Part shown: one piece after another, positions 19,533-28,167 of the stretch
Numbering within the stretch: position 1 is the first letter of the stretch
How the letters are laid out: every line of letters starts with the position of its first letter
Origin: Sulfuritalea sp.
GTDB lineage: Bacteria; Pseudomonadota; Gammaproteobacteria; Burkholderiales; Rhodocyclaceae
Assembly: GCA_016716965.1 (NCBI GenBank)
Contig: JADJUP010000030.1
Coordinates: 124,001 to 188,000, forward strand
Length of the DNA stretch: 64,000 nucleotides
Direction of reading: 5' to 3'
Notes under the pieces: generated by a model
Seen by the model: only the letters and a program-made list of their open reading frames with translations
What the model was told of the DNA's origin: nothing
Databases searched by the model: none
Made by a program: the position numbers and the translations under genes

Positions 19533-19641
19533 GGATATCCCGGGAACGGTTAATTGGGGGGATTGCCGGTGCCTGCTCCGGCTGCGCGTGCCGCAATCAC
19601 TGGTACTAGAATAGCAGCACTTCAGCGCCTTTCGGAACCCG

Positions 19642-20964
19642 ATGCCGACCACCCTGGCCACCATTTTTTCCTGCTGCGGAAGGCGTCTCGGCCGCGTCGC
19701 GCTATTGCTTTTTCTGGTGCCGGCGCTGTCGCTGGCCGCCGCCCCGCCCTCCGAACTCAAGAGATCCGAGACCCTGCAATTGGAACGGCTGGGCAAGGTA
19801 TCCGACGATGAGCGCTCGGTGCTGCGCATCGAGTGGCGATCGGCATTGAGCGGCGTCGACGAATCCCGCCGCATGCAGGAAATCACGGACAAGTTGCGCG
19901 GCATGGAAGCCACCTTGGTCACGGTCAATGACCTGGTTCGCAGCATGCCGACTGAAAAGCGGGCCGCAACGCCGGCCGTGGTTGCCGCTGCCACCGAACC
20001 GGAAAGCGAATCGGACTGGCGACTCATGGCGGCCAACGTCGCGGCGCTGACGCTGGTAACGATATGGTGGTACGGGCGGCGCAGGACCCGCAACGCGAAC
20101 GCGCCAGCGGATGAACGCGGGGATGGAGCGCGCGCCGAACCCGCGATGCGCATTGCCACGGCGCCGGCCGGTCCGGTCGCCGCGGCCACCGAACTGACAT
20201 CGGTTGCCGAAACGGCTGCAGTGCCGCTCCCGGTGCCGCCCCGTCCTCAGGAGGTCGCGGTTCAAGCGCCGCCGGCCATCACCGACATGGAGGCGACGGT
20301 CATACTTCCCGCGCCGCCCGAAGCGACGCCTTCTGCCCCGACCGTTGCCGCAGACGAGCGGCCCGAGAGCGCCTCGCAGGCGACGCCGGACACGCCATCG
20401 CCGACCATCGATTTCGTCCTCGAAGAAGCGGACCCGGGAACCATCGTCGACGAGACTCCCGTCGCGGCAAAGACGGTGGCGCCTGCCCCCCCCAGGGCGG
20501 CAACCGACAGGAACCTGGAACCGACCCTGCAACTGGCCGAAATCATGTTGTCCATGGGACTGGAACAAGGGGCGGCGCAGGCACTGGTCGAATACACCGA
20601 AGCCAATCCGCGCCACGCCGTGTACCACATGCTCAAGCTGCTCGGCATCTACCGCAAGCGGGGACTGCACGATGAGTTCCTGGCGACTGCCGAAAAGCTG
20701 CGCAAGAACTTCAACATCCAGGCCGAAGACTGGGGCGCCAGTGGGCGTGGCGAGATTTCTACGCTGGAGAATTTCTCCCGGGTTGCCGAGCACATTCAAT
20801 CGATCTGGAACAAGCCGGAGGAGTGCATTCCCTACCTGCGGCACCTGCTGGAGGACAACCGTGATGGCGCCCGTGCCGGATTTCCGCAATCCGTGGCCGA
20901 GGAAATGCTGTTGCTGGTCGAAATACTGAAGGGCGACCAGGGCGCCAATCAGGCCGCCGCGTAG
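19642..20964 (+). CDS. FimV-like membrane protein with C-terminal TPR/FimV region
   Basis: 440 residues. An N-terminal hydrophobic segment (about 17-32, ALLLFLVPALSLAAA) looks like a signal peptide or anchor. A second membrane helix is at about 133-150 before RRRTR. A long Ala/Pro/Thr/Glu-rich linker runs to about 290. The C-terminal 150 residues contain helical repeats (LAEIMLSMGLEQGAAQALVEYTE) resembling the FimV C-terminal domain. FimV/TspA proteins organise type IV pili and cell poles; this is a distant match, so function is provisional. Its 3' end overlaps the FAH gene by 16 bases, tail to tail. Confidence 0.6.
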   Translation: MPTTLATIFSCCGRRLGRVALLLFLVPALSLAAAPPSELKRSETLQLERLGKVSDDERSVLRIEWRSALSGVDESRRMQEITDKLRGMEATLVTVNDLVRSMPTEKRAATPAVVAAATEPESESDWRLMAANVAALTLVTIWWYGRRRTRNANAPADERGDGARAEPAMRIATAPAGPVAAATELTSVAETAAVPLPVPPRPQEVAVQAPPAITDMEATVILPAPPEATPSAPTVAADERPESASQATPDTPSPTIDFVLEEADPGTIVDETPVAAKTVAPAPPRAATDRNLEPTLQLAEIMLSMGLEQGAAQALVEYTEANPRHAVYHMLKLLGIYRKRGLHDEFLATAEKLRKNFNIQAEDWGASGRGEISTLENFSRVAEHIQSIWNKPEECIPYLRHLLEDNRDGARAGFPQSVAEEMLLLVEILKGDQGANQAAA

Positions 20965-21968
20965 CGCTCCACTTTCTGCTCGATGGCGCCGAAGATACTG
21001 GCGCCGCTGCGGTCGAACATTTCAATCCTGACGCGATCGCCAAAGTGCATGAACGAGGTCATTGGTTTGCCCGCTTCTATGGTTTCGTACATGCGCACTT
21101 CGGCAATGCAGCAATAGCCGACGCCTCCGTTGGCGACCGAGGACCCGAACAGCCCTCCTTGCTTGTTCGACACCGTGCCGGAACCAATGATCGAGCCAGC
21201 TTCGAGTTCGCGCGTCTTCGCCAGGTGCGCCATGAGTTGCGCGAAATTGAAGATCATGTCCATGCCGGCATCCGGCTTGCCGAAGGGCTGGCCATTGAGC
21301 GCGACGGCAAGCGGAAGATGCACCTTGCCGTCACGCCAGGCGTCGCCGAGTTCGTCCGGCGTCACCGCCACCGGCGAGAAGGCCGTGGCCGGCTTGGATT
21401 GCAGGAAACCGAAGCCCTTGGCCAGTTCGCCGGGAATCAGGTTGCGCAGGCTGACGTCGTTCACCAGCATTAGCAGGCGGATCTGCTTTTCGCACTGGGC
21501 AACCATCGCGCCCATAGCCACGTCGCCGGTGATGACCGCCACCTCGGCCTCGAAATCGATGCCCCAGGCCTCGTCGCCGGCCCAGATCGGATCGCGCGGG
21601 CCGACGAAACTGTCCGAGCCCCCCTGATACATCAGCGGATCGGTCCATAGCTCGGGCGGCATCTCGGCATTGCGCGCCTTGCGCACCAGCTCGATGTGAT
21701 TGACATAGGCGGAGCCGTCCGCCCACTGGTAGGCGCGTGGCAGCGGACTATGGCAGGCAGCAGGATCGAAGTGCTCGGCATGGCGCGCGGCGCCGTGATT
21801 GAGCGCCTCATACACGGCCGCGAGCCTGGGTGCCGCTGCCTCCCAGTCGTCGAGCGCCGCTTGCAGGGTGGTGGCGATGTCGGCCACAGCCTGACAGCGC
21901 GCCAGGTCGCGGCTGACCACCACCAGCGTACCGTCACGACCTCCGCGCTTCAGCGTCGCAAGTTTCAT
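20949..21968 (-). CDS. Fumarylacetoacetate hydrolase family protein
   Basis: 339 residues, the long form with an extra N-terminal domain. FAH-superfamily metal-binding motif DFEAEVAVITGDV (Asp and Glu ligands) and the C-terminal GSIIGSGTVSNKQG are present. It hydrolyses a C-C bond in an acylpyruvate-type ring-cleavage product. The start overlaps the end of the VOC gene as ATGA. Last gene of the minus-strand operon beginning at 25398. The exact substrate (fumarylacetoacetate, fumarylpyruvate or another) is not decidable from sequence. Confidence 0.88.
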   Translation of the reverse strand: MKLATLKRGGRDGTLVVVSRDLARCQAVADIATTLQAALDDWEAAAPRLAAVYEALNHGAARHAEHFDPAACHSPLPRAYQWADGSAYVNHIELVRKARNAEMPPELWTDPLMYQGGSDSFVGPRDPIWAGDEAWGIDFEAEVAVITGDVAMGAMVAQCEKQIRLLMLVNDVSLRNLIPGELAKGFGFLQSKPATAFSPVAVTPDELGDAWRDGKVHLPLAVALNGQPFGKPDAGMDMIFNFAQLMAHLAKTRELEAGSIIGSGTVSNKQGGLFGSSVANGGVGYCCIAEVRMYETIEAGKPMTSFMHFGDRVRIEMFDRSGASIFGAIEQKVERYAAA

Positions 21969-22522
21969 TTGCCGCCCCAGGTCTTGTAGCTGCCGTCATG
22001 CATCCAGCGCGCATGCTGGGGCGCCTTTTTCGTCACCGCCCACTCGTTGATCATGTCCCACTTGACGTCGTCAAGGCGCCGCATCATCTCGGGCGTGTCG
22101 GTGTTGAAAGCAAGTTCGAGGCGGTGGCCGCTCGGGTCGAAAAAATAGATCGACTGGAACAGCGCATGGTCGGTCGGCCCCACCACTTCGATGCCGTCGG
22201 CCTCGAGCCTGGTCTTGGCCGCCAGCATCTCGTCCATCGAGGCGACCTCCAATGCCAGATGCTGGGTCCAGGCCGGCGTATTGGGATCGCGCCCCATCTC
22301 GGGCCGGGTCGGCAGTTCGAAAAAGGCGAGGATGTTTCCCGCGCCGGCATCGAGGAAGACATGCATGTAGGGATCGGCCTCGCCGGTCGATGGCACGGCA
22401 TCCTCGGCAATCGCCAGGATGAACTTCATGCCCAGGTACTTGCCATACCACTCGACGGTTTGCTTCGCATCCTTGCAGCGGTAGGCGACGTGGTGCACCT
22501 TGCGGATCAGGTTCATGGTCAT
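21965..22522 (-). CDS. VOC-family (glyoxalase/extradiol dioxygenase-like) protein
   Basis: 185 residues from ATG 22522, with AAAGGAG about 7 bases upstream; a second ATG is at 22516. The betaalphabetabetabeta fold shows a possible metal triad: His in KVHHVAYRC, His in TQHLALEV and Glu in HRLELAF. That matches the two-His-one-Glu site of the superfamily. The neighbours (FAD monooxygenase upstream, FAH hydrolase and MaiA downstream) suggest a role in ring cleavage or processing of a hydroxylated aromatic. A lyase or isomerase role is equally possible. Confidence 0.8.
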   Translation of the reverse strand: MTMNLIRKVHHVAYRCKDAKQTVEWYGKYLGMKFILAIAEDAVPSTGEADPYMHVFLDAGAGNILAFFELPTRPEMGRDPNTPAWTQHLALEVASMDEMLAAKTRLEADGIEVVGPTDHALFQSIYFFDPSGHRLELAFNTDTPEMMRRLDDVKWDMINEWAVTKKAPQHARWMHDGSYKTWGGK

Positions 22523-22524
22523 GG

Positions 22525-22749
22525 CTACACTCCTTTGCGGGCGACGGCCAGCGCTTCGCGCAGCGTCGCGATGTCGCCGATGTGATTGGCCAGCAGGAGG
22601 ATCAGGCGGGCGTTGAGCAGTTCCGACTGCTCGTCGGACAGGTCGCGGTGCGCACCGATCAGGAGTTCATAGAAATCGTCGCCGGGAGAATAGGCGCTGA
22701 AATAGCGCTTGCCGGCTTCGGACAAATTCGGGTTCAGGTTCAGGGCCAT
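22525..22749 (-). CDS. DUF2783-like small protein
   Basis: 74 residues from ATG 22749 (MALNLNPN), which has GGAG 7 bases upstream; a TTG at 22761 is also in frame. Mostly helical and acidic (YSPGDDFYELLIGAHRDL, EQSELLNARLILLLANHIGD). No catalytic motif or membrane segment is visible. I recognise it as the small conserved protein often encoded beside FAD monooxygenases of this type. It may be an accessory subunit (inference). Confidence 0.75.
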   Translation of the reverse strand: MALNLNPNLSEAGKRYFSAYSPGDDFYELLIGAHRDLSDEQSELLNARLILLLANHIGDIATLREALAVARKGV

Positions 22750-22761
22750 CGCGGTCTCCAA

Positions 22762-24419
22762 TCAATCCTGGCACGTCGCACGGGCAACGGCGGCACGAAT
22801 CTTTGCGGCATCGAAGCTGCGCCAGCGCGCCGCCACATGCTGGTCGGGGCGTATCAGGTAAACGCTGCCGTGTTTTGCGTCATAGCGCTCGGCGGCGATA
22901 CCGCGAACGTCATGCACACAAGGCAGGGACAAGCAGTTGCGGCAACCCGCGATACCAGCAGCGGCTCGACCGGAATGTCGCCGGTATCAAGCTGCGACAA
23001 GGCCGAGGTGTCGGTCGTCGCTGGGTCGTCGACGAAGATCATCAGCTGGAAGCGATTGCCGGTGCTTTGCAGCAGCCAGCCGGGTGCGCCGTCCTTTTCC
23101 ACCGGTGCGTCGTCCATCGGCGCGCCCGGCAGCATGCGCCCGGCAAAAGCATCCTCGTCCTGCGTGTTGAGGCTGGAATCGACCAGGAATGACGGTACCG
23201 AGAGTCGCCCGGAATTCACCAGGCTGCGGCCAAAGGCGTGGTCTTTGGCGAGGCTCAAGGCGGCGTTGCGGAAGGTCCGGCTGGCGCGGCTCTTGGGCGT
23301 GATGAAATCGGTAGAGCGCGTCGAGTTCATCAGGTTCTCGTCGGCGGCGTAGACACGTTCTTCGCTATAGCTGTCGAGCAGCCGCTCCGTAGCCTTGCCG
23401 TCCATGACGAGCTTTAGCTTCCAACCCAGGTTGTCGGCATCCTGCAGACCCGAATTGGCCCCGCGTGCGCCGAACGGCGAAACCTGGTGCGCTGCGTCGC
23501 CGACGAAGAGCACGCGGCCGTGGTTGAAGCGACCCATGCGCCGGCACTGAAAAGTATAGACACTGACCCACTCCAGTTCGAACTCGCGTTCGTCACCCAG
23601 CATCGCCTTGATGCGCGGGATCACGTTCTCCGGCTTCTTTTCCTCGTCCGGATCGGCATCCCATCCGAGCTGGAAATCGATGCGGAAAACGCTGTCGGTC
23701 TGCTTGTGCAGCAGCACGGACTGGTTGGGATGGAAGGGCGGATCGAACCAGAACCAGCGCTCGGCGGGAAAATCGGCCTTCATCACCACGTCGGCGATCA
23801 GGAAGCGATCCATGAAGATCTTGCCTTCGACTTCCAGGCCGAGCATGCGGCGGACCGGGCTGCGCGCGCCGTCGGCGGCGATCAACCAATCGGCTTCGAC
23901 CGCGTACATGCCGTCGGGAGTCTCGACTGTCAGCGTGACGCCCGTCGCCGACTGCGCCACCGAGACGATCTTGTTCTTCCAGCGCAGCTCGATGCCTGGA
24001 CGCGAGGCAACACGGTTCACCAGGTACTCTTCGAGGTAGTACTGCTGCAGGTTAACCATGCCCGGGCGATGGTGGTCGGGTTCGGGTACGAGGTTGAAGT
24101 TGTACACCTCCTTGTCGCGGAAGAAGGTGCGGCCGACGTTCCACGACACGCCCTTGGCGCAGACCGCGTCGCCGACGCCGTAGCGGTCGAGGATTTCCAG
24201 CGCGCGCTTGGCGTAGCAGACGCCGCGCGAGCCGATCGAAACCGTGTCGTCCTCGTCCAGCAGCAGCACCGGAACGCCCTGCAAGTCCAGGTCCAGCGCC
24301 ATGGCAAGGCCGACGGGGCCGGCGCCGATGACGACAACGGGGACCTTCAGGACCCTGCCGCTGGCGATCTCGGGCGCGACGCGATAGTCATATTTCGGAT
24401 AGGCATAGGTCTTCAGCAT
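22762..24419 (-). pseudogene. FAD-dependent aromatic monooxygenase, frameshifted near its 3' end
   Basis: Flavoprotein hydroxylase of the PheA/MhpA group, about 550 residues when the frame is corrected. Start ATG 24419 (MLKTYAYPKYDYRV). FAD GxGxxG is in VVVIGAGPVGLAMAL; the second flavin motif is RVLFVGDAAHQVSPFGARGANSGLQD. The main frame degenerates after LLVSRVAA and stops at 22854. The expected C-terminus (VHDVRGIAAERYDAK through RAAVARATCQD) continues in another frame to a TGA at 22762, so one base is gained or lost between about 22915 and 22950. This may be a sequencing error or a real lesion. Second gene of the operon, 13 bases after the MBL gene. Confidence 0.85.
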
Positions 24420-24432
24420 TGGCCACCCCGCC

Positions 24433-25398
24433 TCAGACGGCCTGCAGGGCATGCCACATCTGCTGGTCGCGCTCGGCCGTCCAGATGCGCGGATCGCGGA
24501 TGCCCGACGCCTCGTCGTGGGCACGGGTCACGTCAAAAGGCAGGCAGTGCTCGTAGATGAACACCTGGCCGAACTTCGGATCCATCGCCTTGCGCGTATG
24601 CGTCATGCAGGCGGCGAGGTCCATGCCCTGGGCCACCGCTTCCTTGGCGCTGCCATATAGCGTCGAGACGAAGTCGCGCGTATAGCCCAGGCCCCGCTGC
24701 ACCTGCTCGGGATTCAGCAGCGCCGGGCCGCGACCCGGGATCAGCTTTTCCGGCTTCAAGGCCGCAAGTTTGTCCAGCGTCGCCGGCCAGTCGGCAAGGT
24801 AGGCATCGCCCGTGTAGCAGGCGGCGTCGGCTTCCACCAGGTCGCCGGAAAACAGGATCCTCTGCTGCGGCAGCCAGACCACGGTATCGCCCTTGGTGTG
24901 GCCGCGTCCCGGGTGCCAGATTTTTACTTCGAGGTCTCCCATCCAAAGCGTCAGCTCGCCATCGACGACCAGGGTCGGCCAGGTCAAGCCGGGCACGCTC
25001 TCGACGGCATTGAACAGGCGCGGGAAGCGGCCGATCTCGGAATCCATGTCCTGCTGGCCGCGCTCGACGATCAATTCGTACGTGGGCTTGGATGCGATAA
25101 CCTCCTGCAGGCCGTGCTGTTTGTAGCCCGAGGCGCCGAGCACACGCACCGCGTGGTAGTGGGTCAGGGTGACATACTTGATCGGCTTATCCGTGATCTG
25201 GCGCACATGGCGCACCACGTCCTGGGCCATCACCGGCGTTGCCGTGGCATCGATGATCATCACGGCGTCGTCGCCGATGATCACGCCAGTATTGGGATCG
25301 CCCTCAGCCGTGTAGGCGTAAGCGTTTTCCGAAAGCTTTTCGAAACTGACCTTCTTTTGTTCCAGGTCGGCGTGGGAGGCGAATTTCTTTTCGGTCAT
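24433..25398 (-). CDS. Metallo-beta-lactamase fold hydrolase with altered HxHxDH motif
   Basis: 321 residues. The MBL fold is clear: IIDATATPVMA, LTHYHAVRVLG, HPGRGHTKGDTVVWLP and LFSGDLVE. The usual HxHxDH is HYHAVR, so the Asp and third His of the motif are missing, whereas downstream His (GRGHTKGD) and Asp (SGDLVE) are kept. It is probably a mononuclear or otherwise modified hydrolase. First gene of the five-gene operon MBL - FAD monooxygenase - DUF2783 - VOC - FAH. A CoA-thioester or lactone substrate is a guess. Confidence 0.85.
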   Translation of the reverse strand: MTEKKFASHADLEQKKVSFEKLSENAYAYTAEGDPNTGVIIGDDAVMIIDATATPVMAQDVVRHVRQITDKPIKYVTLTHYHAVRVLGASGYKQHGLQEVIASKPTYELIVERGQQDMDSEIGRFPRLFNAVESVPGLTWPTLVVDGELTLWMGDLEVKIWHPGRGHTKGDTVVWLPQQRILFSGDLVEADAACYTGDAYLADWPATLDKLAALKPEKLIPGRGPALLNPEQVQRGLGYTRDFVSTLYGSAKEAVAQGMDLAACMTHTRKAMDPKFGQVFIYEHCLPFDVTRAHDEASGIRDPRIWTAERDQQMWHALQAV

Positions 25399-25415
25399 GG
25401 CAACTCCTCGGGGAT

Positions 25416-25460
25416 GATCGTAATTTCTTTTTACGTAATTGATTTGCTCTTATCGTAATC
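25416..25460 (-). promoter_or_regulatory. Three ATTACG elements, candidate operators
   Basis: On the minus strand ATTACG occurs at 25454-25459, 25434-25439 and 25419-25424, in contexts GATTACGATA, AATTACGTAA and AATTACGATC, within an otherwise AT-rich leader. The first overlaps the -10 box. The middle one is a palindrome (TTACGTAA). The layout fits repressor binding at and below the promoter. Confidence 0.45.
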
Positions 25461-25480
25461 TAACTTTGTTTAGTTGTCAA
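25452..25480 (-). promoter_or_regulatory. sigma70 promoter of the aromatic operon
   Basis: Minus-strand TTGACA (25475-25480, perfect -35) and TACGAT (25452-25457, 4 of 6 matches to -10) are 17 bases apart, 54 bases upstream of the first gene. This is the best sigma70 promoter in the window. Confidence 0.75.
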
Positions 25481-25502
25481 ATGTTCCCCACCCCGCTCAA
25501 GA

Positions 25503-26726
25503 TCACGGTGGCGGGGCCGACTTCGCGTTCGCCGCGGGCGCCAGCGCGGGACTCAATGCCAAACCAGGCTCCGCCGTCGCAGTTCGCAGACTGGCGGCGG
25601 CCTGGCGAAAGGCCTCCAACGCCTCCTTGCGGCGCCCGGCAGCCTCGAGTTCCCGGGCACGACGCAGCCAGCCATCGACCCTGTCGCCTGCGACCGCCGT
25701 AGCGCCAGCGCCGACTTCCGTGGCTGCAGCGCCTTGTGTCGGAGCGGCAAAACTGAGGTTCGCCGACTGGGCGTCAGGTTTGCTGCGTCGGGCCGAGATC
25801 ACCATTCCTGTCGCCACACGCGGCGGCGCCTGGGTGGTCTTGCGCGATGCATCCGCCTGGCGGATCGCGGCGAGCGCCGCACGATAGATCCGCAACGCTT
25901 CGTCGCGCCGACCCTCGGCCTCCATTCGACGCGCCTGCGCCATCAGCGAGTCGGCACGGTCAGGCACGGCCTGCGAACGGACCGGCGGCCCCCAGGACAC
26001 GGGGGGACGCGTCGCCGCCACCGCAAACGCTTCGCTGCCGGCGATGCTGCGGGCGATCGACAAGTTGTTGTGCCGCATCGCCCAGCGCAAGGCATCCTCG
26101 CCCTGCTCATTGACGATGTCGCGCCGCGCGCCGGCGGCCAGCAAGGCCTTCGCGATCGACTCCTTGCCTTCCCGCGCGGCCATCATCAAGGGCGTCGAAC
26201 CGTTGGTGGAGCGGGCGTTGACGTCGGCGCCGCGCTCCAGGAGGTAGTTCACCACGTCCGAATGCCCGGCGAATGCCGCGTAGTGAATCGCCGCCCATTC
26301 CTGGCCCTCGCGATTGACGCGAGCGCCACGCTCGACCAGCCAGCGCACCACCGGCAGGTGCCCGCGCCACGCCGCGTGCTGAAGCGCCTGCTCCCCCAGC
26401 GAGTTGGCCTTGTTGATGTCGGCGCCGCGGGAGACGAAGAGATCCATCATCGCAATGTTTCCTTCCCAGGCGCCGATCATGATCCCGGTGCCGATCGCAT
26501 TTCCCTCGAAATCGGGCGGAAGACCATTGTCCAGCCACTCGCGCGCCTGCGCTATGTCACCCTGCTCGATGGCGATGGAAAACCGCGCGGAATCAGGCAG
26601 GGTCGCGGCGTGCGCAGGTCCGACGACCGCAACGAGCAACAACAAGCCGGCAAGGGCTTTCAGGCTGACCACGACCAATGCACTCGACCGGGTGGCGATC
26701 CATCGCCACTGCAACTTTTTTCTCAT
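25503..26726 (-). CDS. Exported ankyrin-repeat protein
   Basis: 407 residues from ATG 26726 (MRKKLQWRW); the open frame starts earlier but without a plausible N-terminus. A long signal peptide ends at about GPAHA-ATL (residue 40). Five or so ankyrin repeats follow (FVSRGADINKANSLGEQALQ, LLERGADVNARSTNGSTPLM). Two near-identical helical segments near the C-terminus (RRMEAEGRRDEALRIYRAAL and RELEAAGRRKEALEAFRQAA) look like TPR units joined by low-complexity linker. Probably a periplasmic protein-interaction module. A repeat copy in the linker encodes EVGAGATAV. Confidence 0.8.
   Translation of the reverse strand: MRKKLQWRWIATRSSALVVVSLKALAGLLLLVAVVGPAHAATLPDSARFSIAIEQGDIAQAREWLDNGLPPDFEGNAIGTGIMIGAWEGNIAMMDLFVSRGADINKANSLGEQALQHAAWRGHLPVVRWLVERGARVNREGQEWAAIHYAAFAGHSDVVNYLLERGADVNARSTNGSTPLMMAAREGKESIAKALLAAGARRDIVNEQGEDALRWAMRHNNLSIARSIAGSEAFAVAATRPPVSWGPPVRSQAVPDRADSLMAQARRMEAEGRRDEALRIYRAALAAIRQADASRKTTQAPPRVATGMVISARRSKPDAQSANLSFAAPTQGAAATEVGAGATAVAGDRVDGWLRRARELEAAGRRKEALEAFRQAAASLRTATAEPGLALSPALAPAANAKSAPPP
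25696..25719 (+). repeat. 24-bp dispersed repeat, copy 4 (inside ankyrin gene)
   Basis: Two mismatches. On the gene's (minus) strand it is read as EVGAGATAV within the linker between the two TPR-like segments. Confidence 0.85.
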
Positions 26727-26839
26727 GCGTCGAAGTATATGTCCGACGTGAAACGAACCGCCTTCCCCCTTCGCTCGCACACCTGCTTCAAGGTCGGTTA
26801 TCAAAATGAAATTGGCCGCACACACTCTAGAATCATCCA

Positions 26840-27319
26840 ATGTCACTGTACCTTGCCCTGCTGCTGAGCCTGGGCCTGCATGCCGCCGCGATCCTCGCGC
26901 CGCTCTGGCTGGAAACCACGCCGACGCCGATCGCACGCATCGAGGCGCGCCTGCTGCCCCTGCCCGCGCCCGAATCCATGGCGGAAGAAGTCAGCACCGA
27001 CGCCTCGCCCGAGCCAAAAACGTTGCCAAGGGAAGCAGCGCTGCCGCAACGACTTGAAGGCGGCTCCCTGCGCCGCGCGCAGGCCGCCCTGTCGCAGCAC
27101 CTGTTCTATCCGCCGGATGCGGTCGCCCGGGGACTGGAAGGCGAGGTCATCCTGCTACTGACCCTGGCGCCGAACGGGCAACTCGCGTCTGCAGAAATTG
27201 CTCGCAGTTCCGGTCATGTCCTGCTCGACCAGGCTGCCCTCGAAGCCGCCCGCCACATCGGCATGCTGCCGGGCAATCCCCGACAAACCCTGTTTCCGGT
27301 GAAATTTCGCCTCAACTGA
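26840..27319 (+). CDS. TonB-family C-terminal domain protein
   Basis: 159 residues. An N-terminal membrane anchor (SLYLALLLSLGLHAAAILAPLWL) is followed by a short Pro/Glu-rich stretch (about 40-70) and a TonB C-terminal domain. The domain includes YPPDAVARGLEGEVILLLTLAPNGQL and SSGHVLLDQAALEAAR. TonB transmits proton-motive force to outer-membrane receptors. The periplasmic spacer is much shorter than in true TonB and no exbB/exbD are adjacent, so it may serve another envelope role. Divergent from the ankyrin gene with a 113-base gap. Confidence 0.83.
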   Translation: MSLYLALLLSLGLHAAAILAPLWLETTPTPIARIEARLLPLPAPESMAEEVSTDASPEPKTLPREAALPQRLEGGSLRRAQAALSQHLFYPPDAVARGLEGEVILLLTLAPNGQLASAEIARSSGHVLLDQAALEAARHIGMLPGNPRQTLFPVKFRLN

Positions 27320-27377
27320 TCGTCGCTGGCCGCAATGCAGGCGTCTTTCGCCGACCCGCCTGATACGCAGACCTTGA

Positions 27378-28139
27378 TCAGGCTGGATTGTCGATATCCA
27401 CGAATTCGCAGTCGATGCCGAAATGCTGCCGAACGCGATCACCCAGAGCCATCACTCCGTAACGCTCGGTCGCGTGATGGCCGGCACCGATGAAGGCCAT
27501 GCCGGTTTCCCGCGCCAGGTGCACGGTCTGCTCGGAAATCTCGCCCGTCACGAATACGTCGGCATTGGTCGCCAGGGCATCCTCGAAATAGCCCTGCGCG
27601 CCGCCGCTGCACCAGGCAATGCGCTCTACCGCGCGATCCGGATCGCCGACCAGCAGCGGTCGCCGCCCCAAGACCCGTTCGATTCGCGCCGCTACGCCGG
27701 CGACGGAAGTCGGCGCTGACGGTACGCCGAAAAAACCGATCTCCTGCTCGGCGAATCGCCCTGTTACCGACCAGCCCAGGCGCGCCGCAAGCTGCGCGTT
27801 ATTGCCCAACTCCGGATGTGCGTCGAGCGGCAGGTGGTAGGCGAACAGGCTGATGTCATGCTCGAGCAGGCGCGCCATGCGTTGTTTGCGAAATCCGGTG
27901 ACGCGGCCGTCTTCGGCCTTCCAGAACCAGCCGTGATGCACAAGCAGCGCATCCGCCCTGCGCTCGATGGCGGCCTCGATCAATGCCTGAGAGGCGGTGA
28001 CACCGCAGACGATGCGCCGGATGTGCTCGCGGCCTTCCACTTGCAGACCATTTGGGCAATAATCGCGAAACCGTTCTGCGTCGAGCAAGGCATCCAGCCA
28101 GACACGAAGATCCTCACGCAGCACGGCCTCACCCGCCAT
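27378..28139 (-). CDS. Nif3-like dinuclear metal centre protein (YbgI family)
   Basis: 253 residues. Family metal ligands are visible in LLVHHGWFW (two His), YHLPLDAH, and GAGHHATERYGV near the C-terminus. The fold forms hexameric toroids with a dinuclear metal site; E. coli YbgI and GTP cyclohydrolase-like activities have been proposed, but the physiological role is unsettled. It is divergent from the DegS-like protease with 28 bases between. A divergent repeat copy at 27705-27728 encodes VPSAPTS. Confidence 0.9.
   Translation of the reverse strand: MAGEAVLREDLRVWLDALLDAERFRDYCPNGLQVEGREHIRRIVCGVTASQALIEAAIERRADALLVHHGWFWKAEDGRVTGFRKQRMARLLEHDISLFAYHLPLDAHPELGNNAQLAARLGWSVTGRFAEQEIGFFGVPSAPTSVAGVAARIERVLGRRPLLVGDPDRAVERIAWCSGGAQGYFEDALATNADVFVTGEISEQTVHLARETGMAFIGAGHHATERYGVMALGDRVRQHFGIDCEFVDIDNPA
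27705..27728 (-). repeat. 24-bp dispersed repeat, copy 5 (divergent, inside Nif3-like gene)
   Basis: Four mismatches; the core AGCGCCGACTT is intact on the minus strand. Encodes PSAPTS in frame. Confidence 0.6.
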
Positions 28140-28167
28140 CGCCCATCACCCCGAAAAAGTCCCGATT

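Noticed and set aside
26210..26425. Extra copies of the 24-bp repeat at GTCGGCGCC segments in the ankyrin gene.
   Set aside because: They encode the ordinary GAD(V/I)N of ankyrin repeats and lack the AAA and downstream halves of the repeat.
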